Assembly (NCBI RefSeq): GCF_005280295.1
Contig: NZ_CP040020.1
Location: 1,736,001-1,800,000 of the forward strand
DNA: 64,000 nt
Origin: Brevibacterium sp. CS2
GTDB lineage: Bacteria > Actinomycetota > Actinomycetes > Actinomycetales > Brevibacteriaceae
Reading direction: 5' to 3'
The translations under genes and the position numbers were made by a program. Of this stretch, positions 17,679 to 28,325 are shown in pieces (within the stretch, counting starts at the first letter, position 1; the number at the start of each line of letters is the position of its first letter). The notes beneath the pieces were generated by a model. It had not been told where the DNA came from and did not search any database. It saw nothing but the letters and a program-made list of their open reading frames with translations.

Positions 17679-20600
17679 GTGCCTCTGACCGGAATCACCA
17701 CCACCCTGCGCGCCCACCCGACCTTCGCCGACGCCGTCTCCGCGCTCGCCGACCCGAGCCACCGGGCCGGTACCATCAACGCCGTCAAGGGCCTGTGGCC
17801 GGCGCTCGTCGCCGACGCCGCGGCCGCCGGCACCGTGCTCGTCGTCACCGCCACCGGCCGCGAGGCCGAAGAGCTCGCGACCGCGCTCGCCGACCACCTG
17901 GCGCCCGACCGGGTGGCCGTGTTCCCGAGCTGGGAGACCCTGCCCCACGAGAAGCTCTCGCCGCGCTCCGACACCGTCGGCCGCCGCCTGTCCGTGCTGC
18001 GGCGGCTCGCCCACCCGCGCCCCGACGCGCCGCTGTCCGTGGTCATCGCTCCGGTCCGTGCGCTGCTCCAGCCGCTCGTCAAGGGACTCGGGGCGCTCAC
18101 ACCCGTCGAGCTCGCGACCGGTGACACCGTCGAGCTCTCCGCGCTCGCCGCGCAGCTGTCCGACCTCGCGTACTCGCGCGTGGACATGGTGTCCCGCCGC
18201 GGGGAGTACGCGGTGCGCGGCGGCATCCTCGACATCTTCCCGCCGACGGAGGACCACGCGCTGCGCCTCGAGTTCTTCGGCGACGAGATCGACGAGATCC
18301 GCCCCTTCGCCGTCGCCGACCAGCGCTCCCTGCCCGTCGCCGAGGGTGCCGAGTTCCGGCTCTGGGCCCCGCCCTGCCGCGAGGTGCTCCTGACCTCGGC
18401 GGTCCGCGAGCGGGCCCGCACGCTCATCCCGATCCTGCCCGCGGCCCGCGAGATGCTCGAGAAGATCGCCGACGGCATCGCGGTCGAGGGCATGGAGTCG
18501 CTCGCCCCCGTGCTCGCCGACGGCATGGAGCCGCTCATCGCCTGCCTGCCGGAGCACACCCGGATCGTCGTCACCTCCCCGGAGAAGGTCACCGCACGCG
18601 CCGAGGACCTCGTCGCCACGACGGCGGAGTTCCTCGCCGCCGCCTGGACCGGCGCTTCGGGCGGGGGCGAGGCACCGATCGACCTGTCCGCGGCGAGCTT
18701 CCGCACGCTCGCACAGACCCGCGAGGCCGCCGCCGCGATCGGCCTGCCGTGGTGGGAGGTCGGCGGGTTCGCCGTCGACTCCGAGCTCGTCGGCGACTCC
18801 GAGGTCGTCATCGACATCGACGCCCGCGCCCCGCGCGGCTACTCCGGCGAGGTCGAGGCGATCCTCGCCGACGTCCGCGCCCTCACCCACGCGTCCTGGC
18901 AGGTCTACGTCCTCACCGAGGGCAAGGGGCCCGGGACCCGGCTCGTCGAGGTGTTCACCGAGGCCGAGGTGCCCGCCGCCTTCGCCGACGACCTCGCCGC
19001 CCCCGGCACCCCGGGCACGGTGACGGTGACGACCGCCGCGGCGTACGGCGGCTACGTCATCGAGTCGGAGAAGCTCGCCGTGCTCACCGAGGCCGACGTG
19101 CTCGGCCGGGCGGCGGCCGCCTCGACGAAGGACATGCGCCGCCTGCCGGCCCGCCGCCGGCGCAACCAGGTCGACCCGCTCGACCTCAGCCCCGGGGACT
19201 TCGTCGTCCACGAGCAGCACGGCGTCGGCCGCTTCGTCGAGCTCGTGCAGCGCACCTCGGGCCGCGGGGAGGCCGCCCGCACCCGCGAGTACCTCGTCAT
19301 CGAGTACGCGCCGTCCAAGCGCGGCCAGCCCGGGGACCGCCTCTACGTGCCCTCGGACTCCCTCGACCAGGTCACCCGCTACGTCGGCGGGGAGAGCCCG
19401 AGCGTCAACAAGATGGGCGGCTCGGACTGGTCGAAGACGAAGGCCCGCGCCCGCAAGGCGGTCAAGGAGATCGCCGGCGAGCTCATCCGCCTCTACTCCG
19501 CCCGCCGCGCCACCCGCGGCTTCGCGTTCTCCGGGGACTCGCCCTGGCAGCAGGAGCTCGAGGACGCCTTCCACTACGTCGAGACCCCCGACCAGCTCAC
19601 GACGATCGACGAGGTCAAGGCCGACATGGAGAAGGAGATCCCGATGGATCGCCTGATCTGCGGCGACGTGGGTTACGGCAAGACCGAGGTCGCGGTGCGC
19701 GCGGCGTTCAAGGCGATCCAGGACGGCAAGCAGGTCGCCGTCCTCGTGCCGACCACGCTGCTCGTCCAGCAGCACCTCGGGACCTTCGCCGAGCGCTACT
19801 CCGGCTTCCCCGTGAGCGTCGGGGCGCTGTCGCGCTTCCAGACCCCGGCGGAGAGCCAGAAGGTCAAGGACGACCTCGCTGCCGGCACCCTCGACGTCGT
19901 CATCGGCACCCACCGGCTGCTCTCCGGCGAGGTCCGGTTCAAGGACCTCGGCCTCGTCATCATCGACGAGGAGCAGCGGTTCGGCGTCGAGCACAAGGAG
20001 ACCCTCAAGGCGCTGCGGACGAACGTCGACGTGCTCGCGATGAGCGCCACCCCGATCCCGCGCACCCTCGAGATGGCCGTCACCGGGATCCGCGAGATGT
20101 CGACGCTGGCGACCCCGCCGGAGGAGCGCCACCCAGTCCTCACCTATGTGGGCCGCTACGAGGACCGGCAGGTCACCGCCGCGATCCGGCGCGAGCTGCT
20201 GCGCGAGGGCCAGGTGTTCTACATCCACAACCGGGTGCAGGACATCGAGCGGGTCGCCGGCCACCTCGCCGAGCTCGTGCCCGAGGCGCGGATCGCCGTG
20301 GCCCACGGCAAGATGAGCGAGGCGCGCCTCGAGCAGGTCATCGTCGACTTCTGGGAGAAGCGCTTCGACGTGCTCGTGTGCACGACGATCGTCGAGACCG
20401 GGATCGACATCGCGAACGCGAACACCCTCATCGTCGACCGCGCCGAGCGGATGGGGCTGTCCCAGCTCCACCAGCTGCGCGGCCGGGTGGGCCGCGGCCG
20501 CGAGCGCGCCTACGCCTACTTCCTCTACCCGCCCGACCACATGCTCACCGAGACCGCGCACGACCGGCTGCAGACGCTCGCCTCGCACACCGAGCTCGGC

Positions 20601-21305
20601 GCGGGCATGCAGGTGGCGATGAAGGACCTCGAGATCCGCGGTGCGGGCAACCTGCTCGGCGGCCAGCAGTCCGGGCACATCGAGGGTGTGGGCTTCGACC
20701 TCTACGTCCGGCTCGTCGGCGAGGCGGTCGCGAACTTCCGCGGCGACGGGCCCGTCGAGGAGCCGGAGATGCGCGTCGAGCTGCCGATCGACGCCCACCT
20801 GCCCACCGACTACGTGTCCCACGAGCGGCTCCGGCTCGAGGCCTATCGCAAGCTCGCCGCCGCGGCGAAGGAGGAGGAGATCGCCGAGGTGCTCGCCGAG
20901 CTCACCGACCGCTACGGCCCCTACCCGGCCTCCGTCGAGGTGCTCGCCGACATCGCGCGGCTGCGGATCCGGGCGCGGGCGTCCGGGGTCGCGGAGATCG
21001 TGGCGCAGGGGAACTTCATCCGCTTCGCCCCCGTCGAGCTCGCCGACTCCCAGCTCGTCCGCCTCAAGCGCCTCCACCCGAAGTCGCTCGTCAAACCCGC
21101 GATCCGCTCGATCCTCGTGCCCAAGCCGCAGGCCGGCACCGGGTTCGACAAGCGGGACATGACCGATACCGAGCTCATCGACTGGGTCACCGGCTTCCTC
21201 GACCAGATCCTCCCCGCCCCGGACCCGGTACCCGCCCCGGATGCGGCCGAGGTGCCCGCCGGGACCGCCGAGGCGTCTGCCGGGACCTCCGCCGGGACGG
21301 CCTGA
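17679..21305 (+). CDS. mfd: Transcription-repair coupling factor
   Basis: ATP-driven translocase that removes stalled RNA polymerase and recruits UvrA. The 1208-residue protein has an N-terminal UvrB-like module with the motifs [14 protein letters not shown] and [12 protein letters not shown] CarD/RNAP-interaction domain follows ([22 protein letters not shown]), then a RecG-like motor with Walker [17 protein letters not shown] near residue 663 and the DEEQ box [10 protein letters not shown]. Motif VI is [16 protein letters not shown], and a TRCF C-terminal domain follows. The tail ends in a Pro/Ala/Glu-rich extension. mazG starts one base after its stop. Confidence 0.98.
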   Translation: MPLTGITTTLRAHPTFADAVSALADPSHRAGTINAVKGLWPALVADAAAAGTVLVVTATGREAEELATALADHLAPDRVAVFPSWETLPHEKLSPRSDTVGRRLSVLRRLAHPRPDAPLSVVIAPVRALLQPLVKGLGALTPVELATGDTVELSALAAQLSDLAYSRVDMVSRRGEYAVRGGILDIFPPTEDHALRLEFFGDEIDEIRPFAVADQRSLPVAEGAEFRLWAPPCREVLLTSAVRERARTLIPILPAAREMLEKIADGIAVEGMESLAPVLADGMEPLIACLPEHTRIVVTSPEKVTARAEDLVATTAEFLAAAWTGASGGGEAPIDLSAASFRTLAQTREAAAAIGLPWWEVGGFAVDSELVGDSEVVIDIDARAPRGYSGEVEAILADVRALTHASWQVYVLTEGKGPGTRLVEVFTEAEVPAAFADDLAAPGTPGTVTVTTAAAYGGYVIESEKLAVLTEADVLGRAAAASTKDMRRLPARRRRNQVDPLDLSPGDFVVHEQHGVGRFVELVQRTSGRGEAARTREYLVIEYAPSKRGQPGDRLYVPSDSLDQVTRYVGGESPSVNKMGGSDWSKTKARARKAVKEIAGELIRLYSARRATRGFAFSGDSPWQQELEDAFHYVETPDQLTTIDEVKADMEKEIPMDRLICGDVGYGKTEVAVRAAFKAIQDGKQVAVLVPTTLLVQQHLGTFAERYSGFPVSVGALSRFQTPAESQKVKDDLAAGTLDVVIGTHRLLSGEVRFKDLGLVIIDEEQRFGVEHKETLKALRTNVDVLAMSATPIPRTLEMAVTGIREMSTLATPPEERHPVLTYVGRYEDRQVTAAIRRELLREGQVFYIHNRVQDIERVAGHLAELVPEARIAVAHGKMSEARLEQVIVDFWEKRFDVLVCTTIVETGIDIANANTLIVDRAERMGLSQLHQLRGRVGRGRERAYAYFLYPPDHMLTETAHDRLQTLASHTELGAGMQVAMKDLEIRGAGNLLGGQQSGHIEGVGFDLYVRLVGEAVANFRGDGPVEEPEMRVELPIDAHLPTDYVSHERLRLEAYRKLAAAAKEEEIAEVLAELTDRYGPYPASVEVLADIARLRIRARASGVAEIVAQGNFIRFAPVELADSQLVRLKRLHPKSLVKPAIRSILVPKPQAGTGFDKRDMTDTELIDWVTGFLDQILPAPDPVPAPDAAEVPAGTAEASAGTSAGTA

Positions 21306-21306
21306 C

Positions 21307-22191
21307 ATGGAGTGGGAGCGGCCGAACACGAGCACCCTCGCACCCGCCGAGGTCATGGCCTACATCCGCGCCCGCTGCCCGTGGGCGGCCGCCCACACGC
21401 ACACGAGCCTGCAGAAGTACCTGCTCGAGGAGACCCACGAGCTCATCGCCGCGCTCGACGCGCACGCGGCCGCCGGGACCCCGGTGACCCGGGCCGAGGT
21501 CGTCGCGGAGCTCGGCGACGTCCTCTACCAGGTGCTGTTCCACGCTGCCCTGCTCGATGCCGCCGACGGTGACGATGACGGCGGTGAGGCGAACGGTGAC
21601 GATGGCGGCGGGGACAGCGACGGCGCTGCGGGCGACCTTCCCCCGGCGACCGCGCTCCGCGGGGAGCCGGCCGCACCCCGTGCGATCGACGAGGTCGTCG
21701 CCGGGCTGACCGCCAAGCTCATCCGCCGCCATCCCCACGTCTTCGACTCCGACGGACCCGTCGATCTCCGGGAGGTCGAGCGCCGCTACGAGGCGGTCAA
21801 GGCCGCCGAGCGCGCCGCGGCCGGCGCGGCGGGGGAGCAGCCTGCGCACCCTACCCCGGGTCCCGAGGCAGCGCCCCCGGCAGGGGAGGCGACGAGCGAT
21901 CGGGCGGAGCAGGCGCGCGCCTCGTTCGCCTCGGTCCCGGTGACCCTGCCTGCGCTGACCCGCGCCCAATCCGTGCTCGGCCGCATCGACCGCCTCGAGC
22001 TGCCCGTGCCGGACGCTCCGGGCGCTCAGGGCGAGGCCGCCGCGATCGGTGACGAGCTGTTCGACCTCGCCGTGCGCGCCCAGGCCGCCGGCATCGATGC
22101 CGAGGCCGCGCTGCGTGGGGTAACCTCCGAGGTGGAAGCGGCGGCGATCCGCGCTGCCGCCCGGGAGCCCCGGGGAGGAGAGCGCCCATGA
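21307..22191 (+). CDS. mazG: MazG-family nucleoside triphosphate pyrophosphohydrolase with low-complexity inserts
   Basis: Probably hydrolyses non-canonical or excess NTPs to NMP and PPi. The metal-binding helices are visible as LLEETHELIAAL and VVAELGDVLYQVLFHAAL, and the closing motif LTAKLIRRHPHVF is intact. Between the second and third motifs is an unusual insert of about 45 residues rich in Asp, Gly and Ala (nt 21556-21690). A second Pro/Ala/Glu-rich stretch follows RYEAVKAAER. The C-terminal 90 residues form another helical region (LTRAQSVLGRIDRLELP). ATG 21307 sits 1 nt after mfd. Asp or Glu expected in the EExxE helix are present. Confidence 0.85.
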   Translation: MEWERPNTSTLAPAEVMAYIRARCPWAAAHTHTSLQKYLLEETHELIAALDAHAAAGTPVTRAEVVAELGDVLYQVLFHAALLDAADGDDDGGEANGDDGGGDSDGAAGDLPPATALRGEPAAPRAIDEVVAGLTAKLIRRHPHVFDSDGPVDLREVERRYEAVKAAERAAAGAAGEQPAHPTPGPEAAPPAGEATSDRAEQARASFASVPVTLPALTRAQSVLGRIDRLELPVPDAPGAQGEAAAIGDELFDLAVRAQAAGIDAEAALRGVTSEVEAAAIRAAAREPRGGERP

Positions 22192-22991
22192 CGCACACCA
22201 CCGAACCCGCGCCGTCGACGGCGCAGGCCTCCGCACGCATCCCCGTGCCGGGCACCTTCAACTTCCGCGATCTCGGCGGCCACCTCGCCCCCGACGGACC
22301 CGTGGCCACGGGCCGTCTGTTCCGCTCCGACGGGCTGGCCCACCTCACCCCCGACTCCCACCGGATGATCGACGCGCTCGGCATCCGCTCCGTCATCGAC
22401 CTGCGCGAGACCAAGGAGTCCGCCTCCGCCCCGGACGCCCTCGGTGCACCGGTGCGCCCGGCGGGCCCTGCGCTCGACCACATCCGGCTCCCGCTGTTCG
22501 GCGACCGCTACTACCCGCTCGAGGCCGACCACCCCGAGCGGCTGCAGCTGCCCGACCACTCCCTGCCGACGATCTACGCGGCCGTGGTCGAGAACTGCGG
22601 GGAGCGCATCGCCGACACGATCCGGCTGCTCGCCGACGCCTCGGCTCCGGTCCTCTTCCACTGCTCGGCCGGCAAGGACCGGACCGGGATCGTCTCCGCC
22701 TTCGTCCTCACCCTGCTCGGGGTGGACCGGGCGGACGTGCTCGACGACTACCAGGCCACCGAGCGCTACCTCGGCGCGGAGTTCCTCGAAGCGATCAGCC
22801 GCAACTTCGCGCAGGCCGGGATCGTCGCGAACCTCTCCCACACCGCCACCCAGGCGCCGCGGGAGTACATGGCGGACCTGCTCGCGCGCGTCGACGCCGA
22901 GCACGGCTCCGTCGAGTCCTATCTCACCGGCCACGGGCTCGCACCGGCGGAGATCCACCGGCTGCGCAAGGTCTGTCTGACCCACGGGTGA
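22188..22991 (+). CDS. Tyrosine-protein phosphatase (Iphp/PtpB-like)
   Basis: 267 residues of the dual-specificity-like family found in actinobacteria and related to mycobacterial PtpB. The P-loop HCSAGKDRTG gives catalytic C159 and R165. FNFRDLGGH near residue 25 is the family N-terminal motif. No signal peptide is visible. The ATG overlaps the mazG stop and GGGGAGGAG lies upstream, so it is the third gene of the mfd-mazG operon. Physiological substrates are unknown; phosphoinositides are also possible for this family. Confidence 0.88.
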   Translation: MTHTTEPAPSTAQASARIPVPGTFNFRDLGGHLAPDGPVATGRLFRSDGLAHLTPDSHRMIDALGIRSVIDLRETKESASAPDALGAPVRPAGPALDHIRLPLFGDRYYPLEADHPERLQLPDHSLPTIYAAVVENCGERIADTIRLLADASAPVLFHCSAGKDRTGIVSAFVLTLLGVDRADVLDDYQATERYLGAEFLEAISRNFAQAGIVANLSHTATQAPREYMADLLARVDAEHGSVESYLTGHGLAPAEIHRLRKVCLTHG

Positions 22992-23012
22992 GCCGCGGTC
23001 TCCGGCCTGCAC

Positions 23013-24353
<1,341 letters not shown>

Positions 24354-24464
24354 GCACGGGTCCGATCGCTCGGCCCGGGTGAGTTCGCCCGGATGAGCCG
24401 GAGACGGGTCCGGGCCCGCTGAGCAGGGCCGATCCGTGCGGACACACCGGGGTCAATCCCCGTC

Positions 24465-24513
24465 GGGGAAGGGAAGGCAGGGCACACTGGGTGTGTCGCG
24501 CCTTCCCTTCCCC
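24465..24513. repeat. Inverted repeat between eno and ftsB
   Basis: Perfect 14-bp arms (24465-24478 and 24500-24513) with an inner CACAC/GTGTG pairing, ending 22 nt before the ftsB start. It could terminate eno or attenuate transcription into ftsB. No T-run follows. Confidence 0.65.
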
Positions 24514-24535
24514 TATGTGCGATTCCCGAGGTGTC

Positions 24536-25177
24536 ATGAGCAAGCAGCGCAGGCGAGCCAGGTCGAGACCGGCCTCTGCCGCGCCCCCGCGCAGCCGCAC
24601 CGGCACCTTCCGCAGCACCCGCCCCGCCGCCGTCGCGGCCGCCGATCCCGAATCGGTCGACGTCACCGCGGCCGGCCGGCGGATCTCCCTGCGCAGCCTC
24701 ATGCTCATCGCCGTCGCGGTGGTGCTCGTGCTGATGTTCGCCCCGAGCATCAGCACCGGGATCCGCCAGTGGCAGCAGATCTCCGCGTTGGAGAAGGACA
24801 TCGCGACCACCGGCGAGGAGGTCGAGCAGCTCAAGGACAAGCAGGAGCAGCTCCACGACCCGCGCTACATCGAGCGCGTGGCGCGGGAGGAGCAGTTCTA
24901 CGTCAAGCCGGGGGAGGACGCCTACATCGTCGTCGACGACACCGTCGGCGACACCACCGCGGAAGGCGCCTCGACCGACGCCTCCGGCGACCGCGTCGAC
25001 CGTCCCGTCCGGTCCCAGCCCTGGTACATCGAGCTCCTCGACTCCCTCAGATCCGTGGGCTACGCGACCAAGGAATCCGCCCCGCCGGAGGAGACCGAGC
25101 GCGGGAGCGGCGACGAGGAGCGGGACGCGGCCGCCGCGCGACACAGCACCGAGACCGGAACCGAGGACAGCCGATGA
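24536..25177 (+). CDS. ftsB: FtsB/DivIC-like septum formation initiator
   Basis: Bitopic division protein of the FtsQ-FtsL-FtsB complex. The 213-residue protein has a basic cytoplasmic tail (about residues 1-55, RRRARSRPAS), one membrane helix (SLMLIAVAVVLVLMFAPSI) and a coiled coil (ISALEKDIATTGEEVEQLKDKQEQL). The conserved turn DPRYIERVAREEQFYVKPGE follows. The acidic C-terminal tail is longer than in E. coli. ATG 24536 is chosen because GAGG lies 6 nt upstream and an earlier ATG at 24491 falls inside the inverted repeat. Its stop overlaps the DUF501 ATG. Confidence 0.9.
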   Translation: MSKQRRRARSRPASAAPPRSRTGTFRSTRPAAVAAADPESVDVTAAGRRISLRSLMLIAVAVVLVLMFAPSISTGIRQWQQISALEKDIATTGEEVEQLKDKQEQLHDPRYIERVAREEQFYVKPGEDAYIVVDDTVGDTTAEGASTDASGDRVDRPVRSQPWYIELLDSLRSVGYATKESAPPEETERGSGDEERDAAAARHSTETGTEDSR

Positions 25178-25671
25178 TCACCCCGTGCACCACTGCCGAC
25201 ACCGCCACGATCCGCGAGCAGCTCGGCCGGATGCCGCGCGGCGTCGTGGGAGTCGCCGCCCGGTCGGCGGCCGGCGAGCCGCTCGTCGTCGCCACCGCGC
25301 CGCGCCTCGAGGACGGCACGCCGTTCCCCACCACCTACTACCTCACCCACCCGGACTACGTCGCCGAGTGCTCGCGCCTCGAGGCCTCCGGGGTGATGGC
25401 CGAGTGGACCGCCGAGGTCGCCGCGGACGAGGACCTCGCCGCCGCCTACCGGGCCGCCCACCGCGCCTACCTCGCCGCTCGCTCGCGGATCGGGAAGGAT
25501 GCCGGGCTCGCCGAGGTCGAGGAGATCAGCGACTTCTCCGCCGGCGGCATGCCCACCCGCGTCAAGTGCCTCCATGCGCTCGTCGGCCACGCGCTCGCCG
25601 CCGGCCGCGGCGTCAACCCGATCGGCGACCGCGCCCTCGACCTCCTCGAGGGCGTGCCGAAGCCCGCCTGA
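25174..25671 (+). CDS. DUF501 family protein
   Basis: 165 residues. Matches the conserved actinobacterial DUF501 pattern: MPRGVVGVAARSAAGEPLVV near the N-terminus, PFPTTYYLTHPDYV, SRIGKDAGLAEVEEISDFSAGGMPTRVKCLHALVGH and GRGVNPIGDRALD. The molecular function is unknown. Conserved His and Cys (KCLHALVGH) could bind a metal. The position between ftsB and ppx is strongly conserved. The ATG overlaps the ftsB stop (ATGA), so translation is coupled. Confidence 0.9.
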   Translation: MITPCTTADTATIREQLGRMPRGVVGVAARSAAGEPLVVATAPRLEDGTPFPTTYYLTHPDYVAECSRLEASGVMAEWTAEVAADEDLAAAYRAAHRAYLAARSRIGKDAGLAEVEEISDFSAGGMPTRVKCLHALVGHALAAGRGVNPIGDRALDLLEGVPKPA

Positions 25672-25766
25672 ACCCGCCCGGACGCCGCACGCGGCACGGG
25701 CCGGCGGCACCCGCGCCGCCTGCATCCGCAGGCCCCCGCCCGGCTCGGACCGGACGCCGACTGTCC

Positions 25767-25772
25767 TAGAGT
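25767..25772 (+). promoter_or_regulatory. -10 of a leaderless ppx transcript
   Basis: TAGAGT, 6 nt, then ATG 25779. It shows that ppx has its own promoter besides any read-through from ftsB-DUF501. Confidence 0.6.
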
Positions 25773-25778
25773 GAAGCC

Positions 25779-26735
25779 ATGACACGTGTAGCCGCCTACG
25801 ACTGCGGAACCAACTCCCTGCGCCTCCTCGTCGCCGACATCACCGGCGACCGGATCACCGAGCTCGCCCGGGAGACGACCATCGTGCGCCTCGGCCAGGG
25901 CATCGACGCGACCGGCGAGTTCGCGCCCGAGGCGCTCGCGCGGACCTTCGCCGCGTGCGAGGAGTACGCCGCGATCGTCGGACCGCTGGCCCCGGAGGCG
26001 CAGCGCTTCGTCGCCACCTCCGCCAGCCGCGACGCCGGCAATCGGGAGGAGTTCTTCACCGGGGTGCGCGAGCGCCTCGGCCTCGATGCCGAGGTCATCA
26101 CCGGCCGGGAGGAGGCCGAGCTGTCCTACCTCGGCGCGGTGTCGGGAGTCGCGGACGCGTCGACCACAGCGCCCTACCTCGTCATGGACCTCGGCGGGGG
26201 ATCGACCGAGCTCGTCCTCGGCACCGACACGGTCGAGCAGGCCTTCAGCATGGACATCGGCTCGGTGCGCCTCACCGAGCGCCACCTCCGCTCCGATCCG
26301 CCCACGGAGGGCGAGGTCGCAGCCGCGCTCGCCGACATCGACGCCGCGTTCGCCGAGGCCGAGCAGCACGTCGACGTGTCCCGCGCCCGGACCTTCGTCG
26401 GCGTCGCCGGGACCATCACGACGATCACCGCTGCCGCTCTCGACCTCCCGGCCTACGACCGCGAGGCCATCCATGGAGCCGAGCTCACCGCCGAGCAGAC
26501 CGCAGACACGACGCAGCGGCTCCTCGGGATGACCAGCGAGGAGCGCGCCGGGCTGCCGTACATGCACCCGGGCCGTGCCGACGTCATGGGCGCCGGCGCC
26601 CTGATCTACGCCCGGCTGCTCGAGCGGATCGGGCAGCGCGTCCGGGACGCCGGCGGCGAGCTGCGGATCCTCACGAGCGAGACCGACATCCTCGACGGCA
26701 TCGCGCTGGGCCGGGCGCGCGACGCCCAGGCCTGA
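25779..26735 (+). CDS. ppx: Ppx/GppA phosphatase (exopolyphosphatase type)
   Basis: Actin-like ASKHA-fold phosphatase acting on polyphosphate or pppGpp. The 318-residue protein is the short actinobacterial form without the C-terminal HD-like domain of E. coli Ppx. Motifs: VAAYDCGTNSLRLLVADI (phosphate 1), EEAELSYLGAV, VMDLGGGSTELVLG (phosphate 2) and VGVAGTITTITAAAL (adenosine motif). With ppk2 at 31.1 kb, this places two polyphosphate enzymes in the window. A subtilase gene begins 1 nt after its stop. Confidence 0.93.
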   Translation: MTRVAAYDCGTNSLRLLVADITGDRITELARETTIVRLGQGIDATGEFAPEALARTFAACEEYAAIVGPLAPEAQRFVATSASRDAGNREEFFTGVRERLGLDAEVITGREEAELSYLGAVSGVADASTTAPYLVMDLGGGSTELVLGTDTVEQAFSMDIGSVRLTERHLRSDPPTEGEVAAALADIDAAFAEAEQHVDVSRARTFVGVAGTITTITAAALDLPAYDREAIHGAELTAEQTADTTQRLLGMTSEERAGLPYMHPGRADVMGAGALIYARLLERIGQRVRDAGGELRILTSETDILDGIALGRARDAQA

Positions 26736-26736
26736 G

Positions 26737-28293
26737 ATGACGCGGGTTCCGGTGGGCGGCGCGCGGGCGCCTGGCGCGGTGCGCGGTGCACTCGGCGGGG
26801 TGTGCGCGCTCGCGCTGCTCCTCGGGGGGCAGATGCCTGCGCTCGCCGTCGCCGGCGAGGTGCTCGGCCACGGTGCGGCGGCCACCTCGGCGGCGTTCCC
26901 GGCCTCGGCCGCGGTGCCGTCTGCGGCCGCGGTGCCCACCTCGGCGGCGGTGCCCGGCACCGGGGTCGCGCCGCCGGAGTCCGCGGTCGAACCCGAGCCG
27001 GCACCGGAGGAGTCCGCGCCCGGCACCGCCCCGGACGGCGGCCCCGCGGCCGGCCCGGGCCAGTGGTTCATCGAGGACTACGGCATCGACGAGCTGTGGG
27101 AGCAGACCACCGGGGACGGGGTGAGCGTCGCCGTCATCGACTCCGGGGTCGACGATGCGCACGAGAACCTCACCGACACCGTGCGCGATGCGCGCGACTT
27201 CAGCGGCTCGGGCACCGACGGCCGCACCCCGATCGGACCGGAGGCCAACCAGCACCACGGCACCGCGGTGGCCGGGGTCATCGCCGGCAACGGCGACGGG
27301 GCCGGGCCGACGGGGGTGGCCCCGGACGCGGAGCTCCTGTCCGCCTCGATGTGGCTGGGCTCCGGCCTGCCCGAGGGCGCGAAGTCCTCCCGCGAGCAGG
27401 CCGTCGACGCGATCCGCTGGGCCGTGGACAGCGGCGCCTCGGTCATCAACATGTCGCTCGGCTGGGACGACCCGGCCTGGCCCGAGTCCTGGGACGAGGT
27501 CTTCGCCTACGCCTACAGCAAGGACGTCGTCATCGTCGCCTGCGTCGGCAACAGCTCGCAGGGTGCGACCCAGGCGTGGTCCCCGTCCACCGTCCCCGGG
27601 GTCGTCGGGGTCGGTGGCCTGGGCCAGGACGGTCAGGTGCGCCACCCCTCGACCGCACCCGGCACCGCCGTGGACGTCATGGGCCCGGCCGAGGAGATCC
27701 CCGTCCCCTTCCACACCGGCGGCTACGCGCAGGCCGCCGGCTGCTCCTTCGCCGCCCCCGTGGTGTCCGGCGTCGTCGCACTGCTCCGCAGCGCGCACCC
27801 CGAGCTCAGCGCGGACGAGGTCGTCGCCGCGCTGGAATCGACGGCCACCGCGGTGCCCGGCCACGACGGGCGCAGCACTCCGGAGTCACCGGACCCGGTG
27901 ATCGGCTGGGGGAGGATCCAGCCGGTGTCCGCATTCGAGTCCGGACCGCCCGCCGAGGTGCCCGTCGCGGCCGAGGAGCTCGCCTCCTGGGTCCACATGC
28001 ACCGGCAGGCCCCCGCCGAGGACGACGAGGGCCCCACCGCATCCGCAGGCGCGCCCGAATCGCAGGCCGCGACCGAACCCGGTGGTGCGCGGCCCGCGGC
28101 CCGCACCCCCGTGCTCGGACCGGTCGTGCTCATCACCGGGGGCGCGACCGCACTCGCGCTCGCCGCGCTCGCCCTCGTCCGGGCCCGCCGCGCCGCCCGG
28201 GCGACAGCCCCCGCGGAGTCCGCGGACGGCCCGGCAGACGATCCCGGGGAGGACCCTGCAGACAGCCCCGGGGAGGGCCGCGGAACCCGGTAG
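26737..28293 (+). CDS. Secreted, membrane-anchored subtilisin-like (S8, mycosin-type) serine protease
   Basis: 518 residues. A signal peptide (about residues 1-35) is followed by an Ala/Pro-rich pro-region (about 40-110). The S8 domain has D135 (VAVIDSGVDD), H174 (QHHGTAVAGVIAG) and S337 (AAGCSFAAPVVSG). After it come a Pro/Ala-rich linker, one membrane helix (VLGPVVLITGGATALALAALALV) and a basic/acidic cytoplasmic tail. This is the mycosin (MycP) layout, yet no type VII secretion genes are present here. The residue before the active Ser is Cys instead of the usual Thr (GTS). It is probably co-transcribed with ppx. Confidence 0.9.
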   Translation: MTRVPVGGARAPGAVRGALGGVCALALLLGGQMPALAVAGEVLGHGAAATSAAFPASAAVPSAAAVPTSAAVPGTGVAPPESAVEPEPAPEESAPGTAPDGGPAAGPGQWFIEDYGIDELWEQTTGDGVSVAVIDSGVDDAHENLTDTVRDARDFSGSGTDGRTPIGPEANQHHGTAVAGVIAGNGDGAGPTGVAPDAELLSASMWLGSGLPEGAKSSREQAVDAIRWAVDSGASVINMSLGWDDPAWPESWDEVFAYAYSKDVVIVACVGNSSQGATQAWSPSTVPGVVGVGGLGQDGQVRHPSTAPGTAVDVMGPAEEIPVPFHTGGYAQAAGCSFAAPVVSGVVALLRSAHPELSADEVVAALESTATAVPGHDGRSTPESPDPVIGWGRIQPVSAFESGPPAEVPVAAEELASWVHMHRQAPAEDDEGPTASAGAPESQAATEPGGARPAARTPVLGPVVLITGGATALALAALALVRARRAARATAPAESADGPADDPGEDPADSPGEGRGTR

Positions 28294-28319
28294 TGAAAGT
28301 TTTCACAAAGCGTTAGCAT
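28293..28319 (+). promoter_or_regulatory. ndh promoter with CRP/GlxR-like operator
   Basis: The dyad GTGA-N6-TCAC (arms GTGAAA 28293-28298 and TTTCAC 28301-28306) differs from the TGTGA-N6-TCACA consensus only at the first base. TAGCAT (28314-28319) is the -10, 6 nt before ATG 28326, so the transcript is leaderless. The dyad centre lies at about -26, inside the core promoter, which favours repression. Confidence 0.6.
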
Positions 28320-28325
28320 GAGGAC

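Noticed and set aside
16842..21356. Minus-strand open frame of about 1500 codons opposite mfd
   Set aside because: Only its last 231 codons are real (rhomboid protease). The rest is Asp/Gly/Val/Arg-rich antisense of mfd, a common artefact at high GC.
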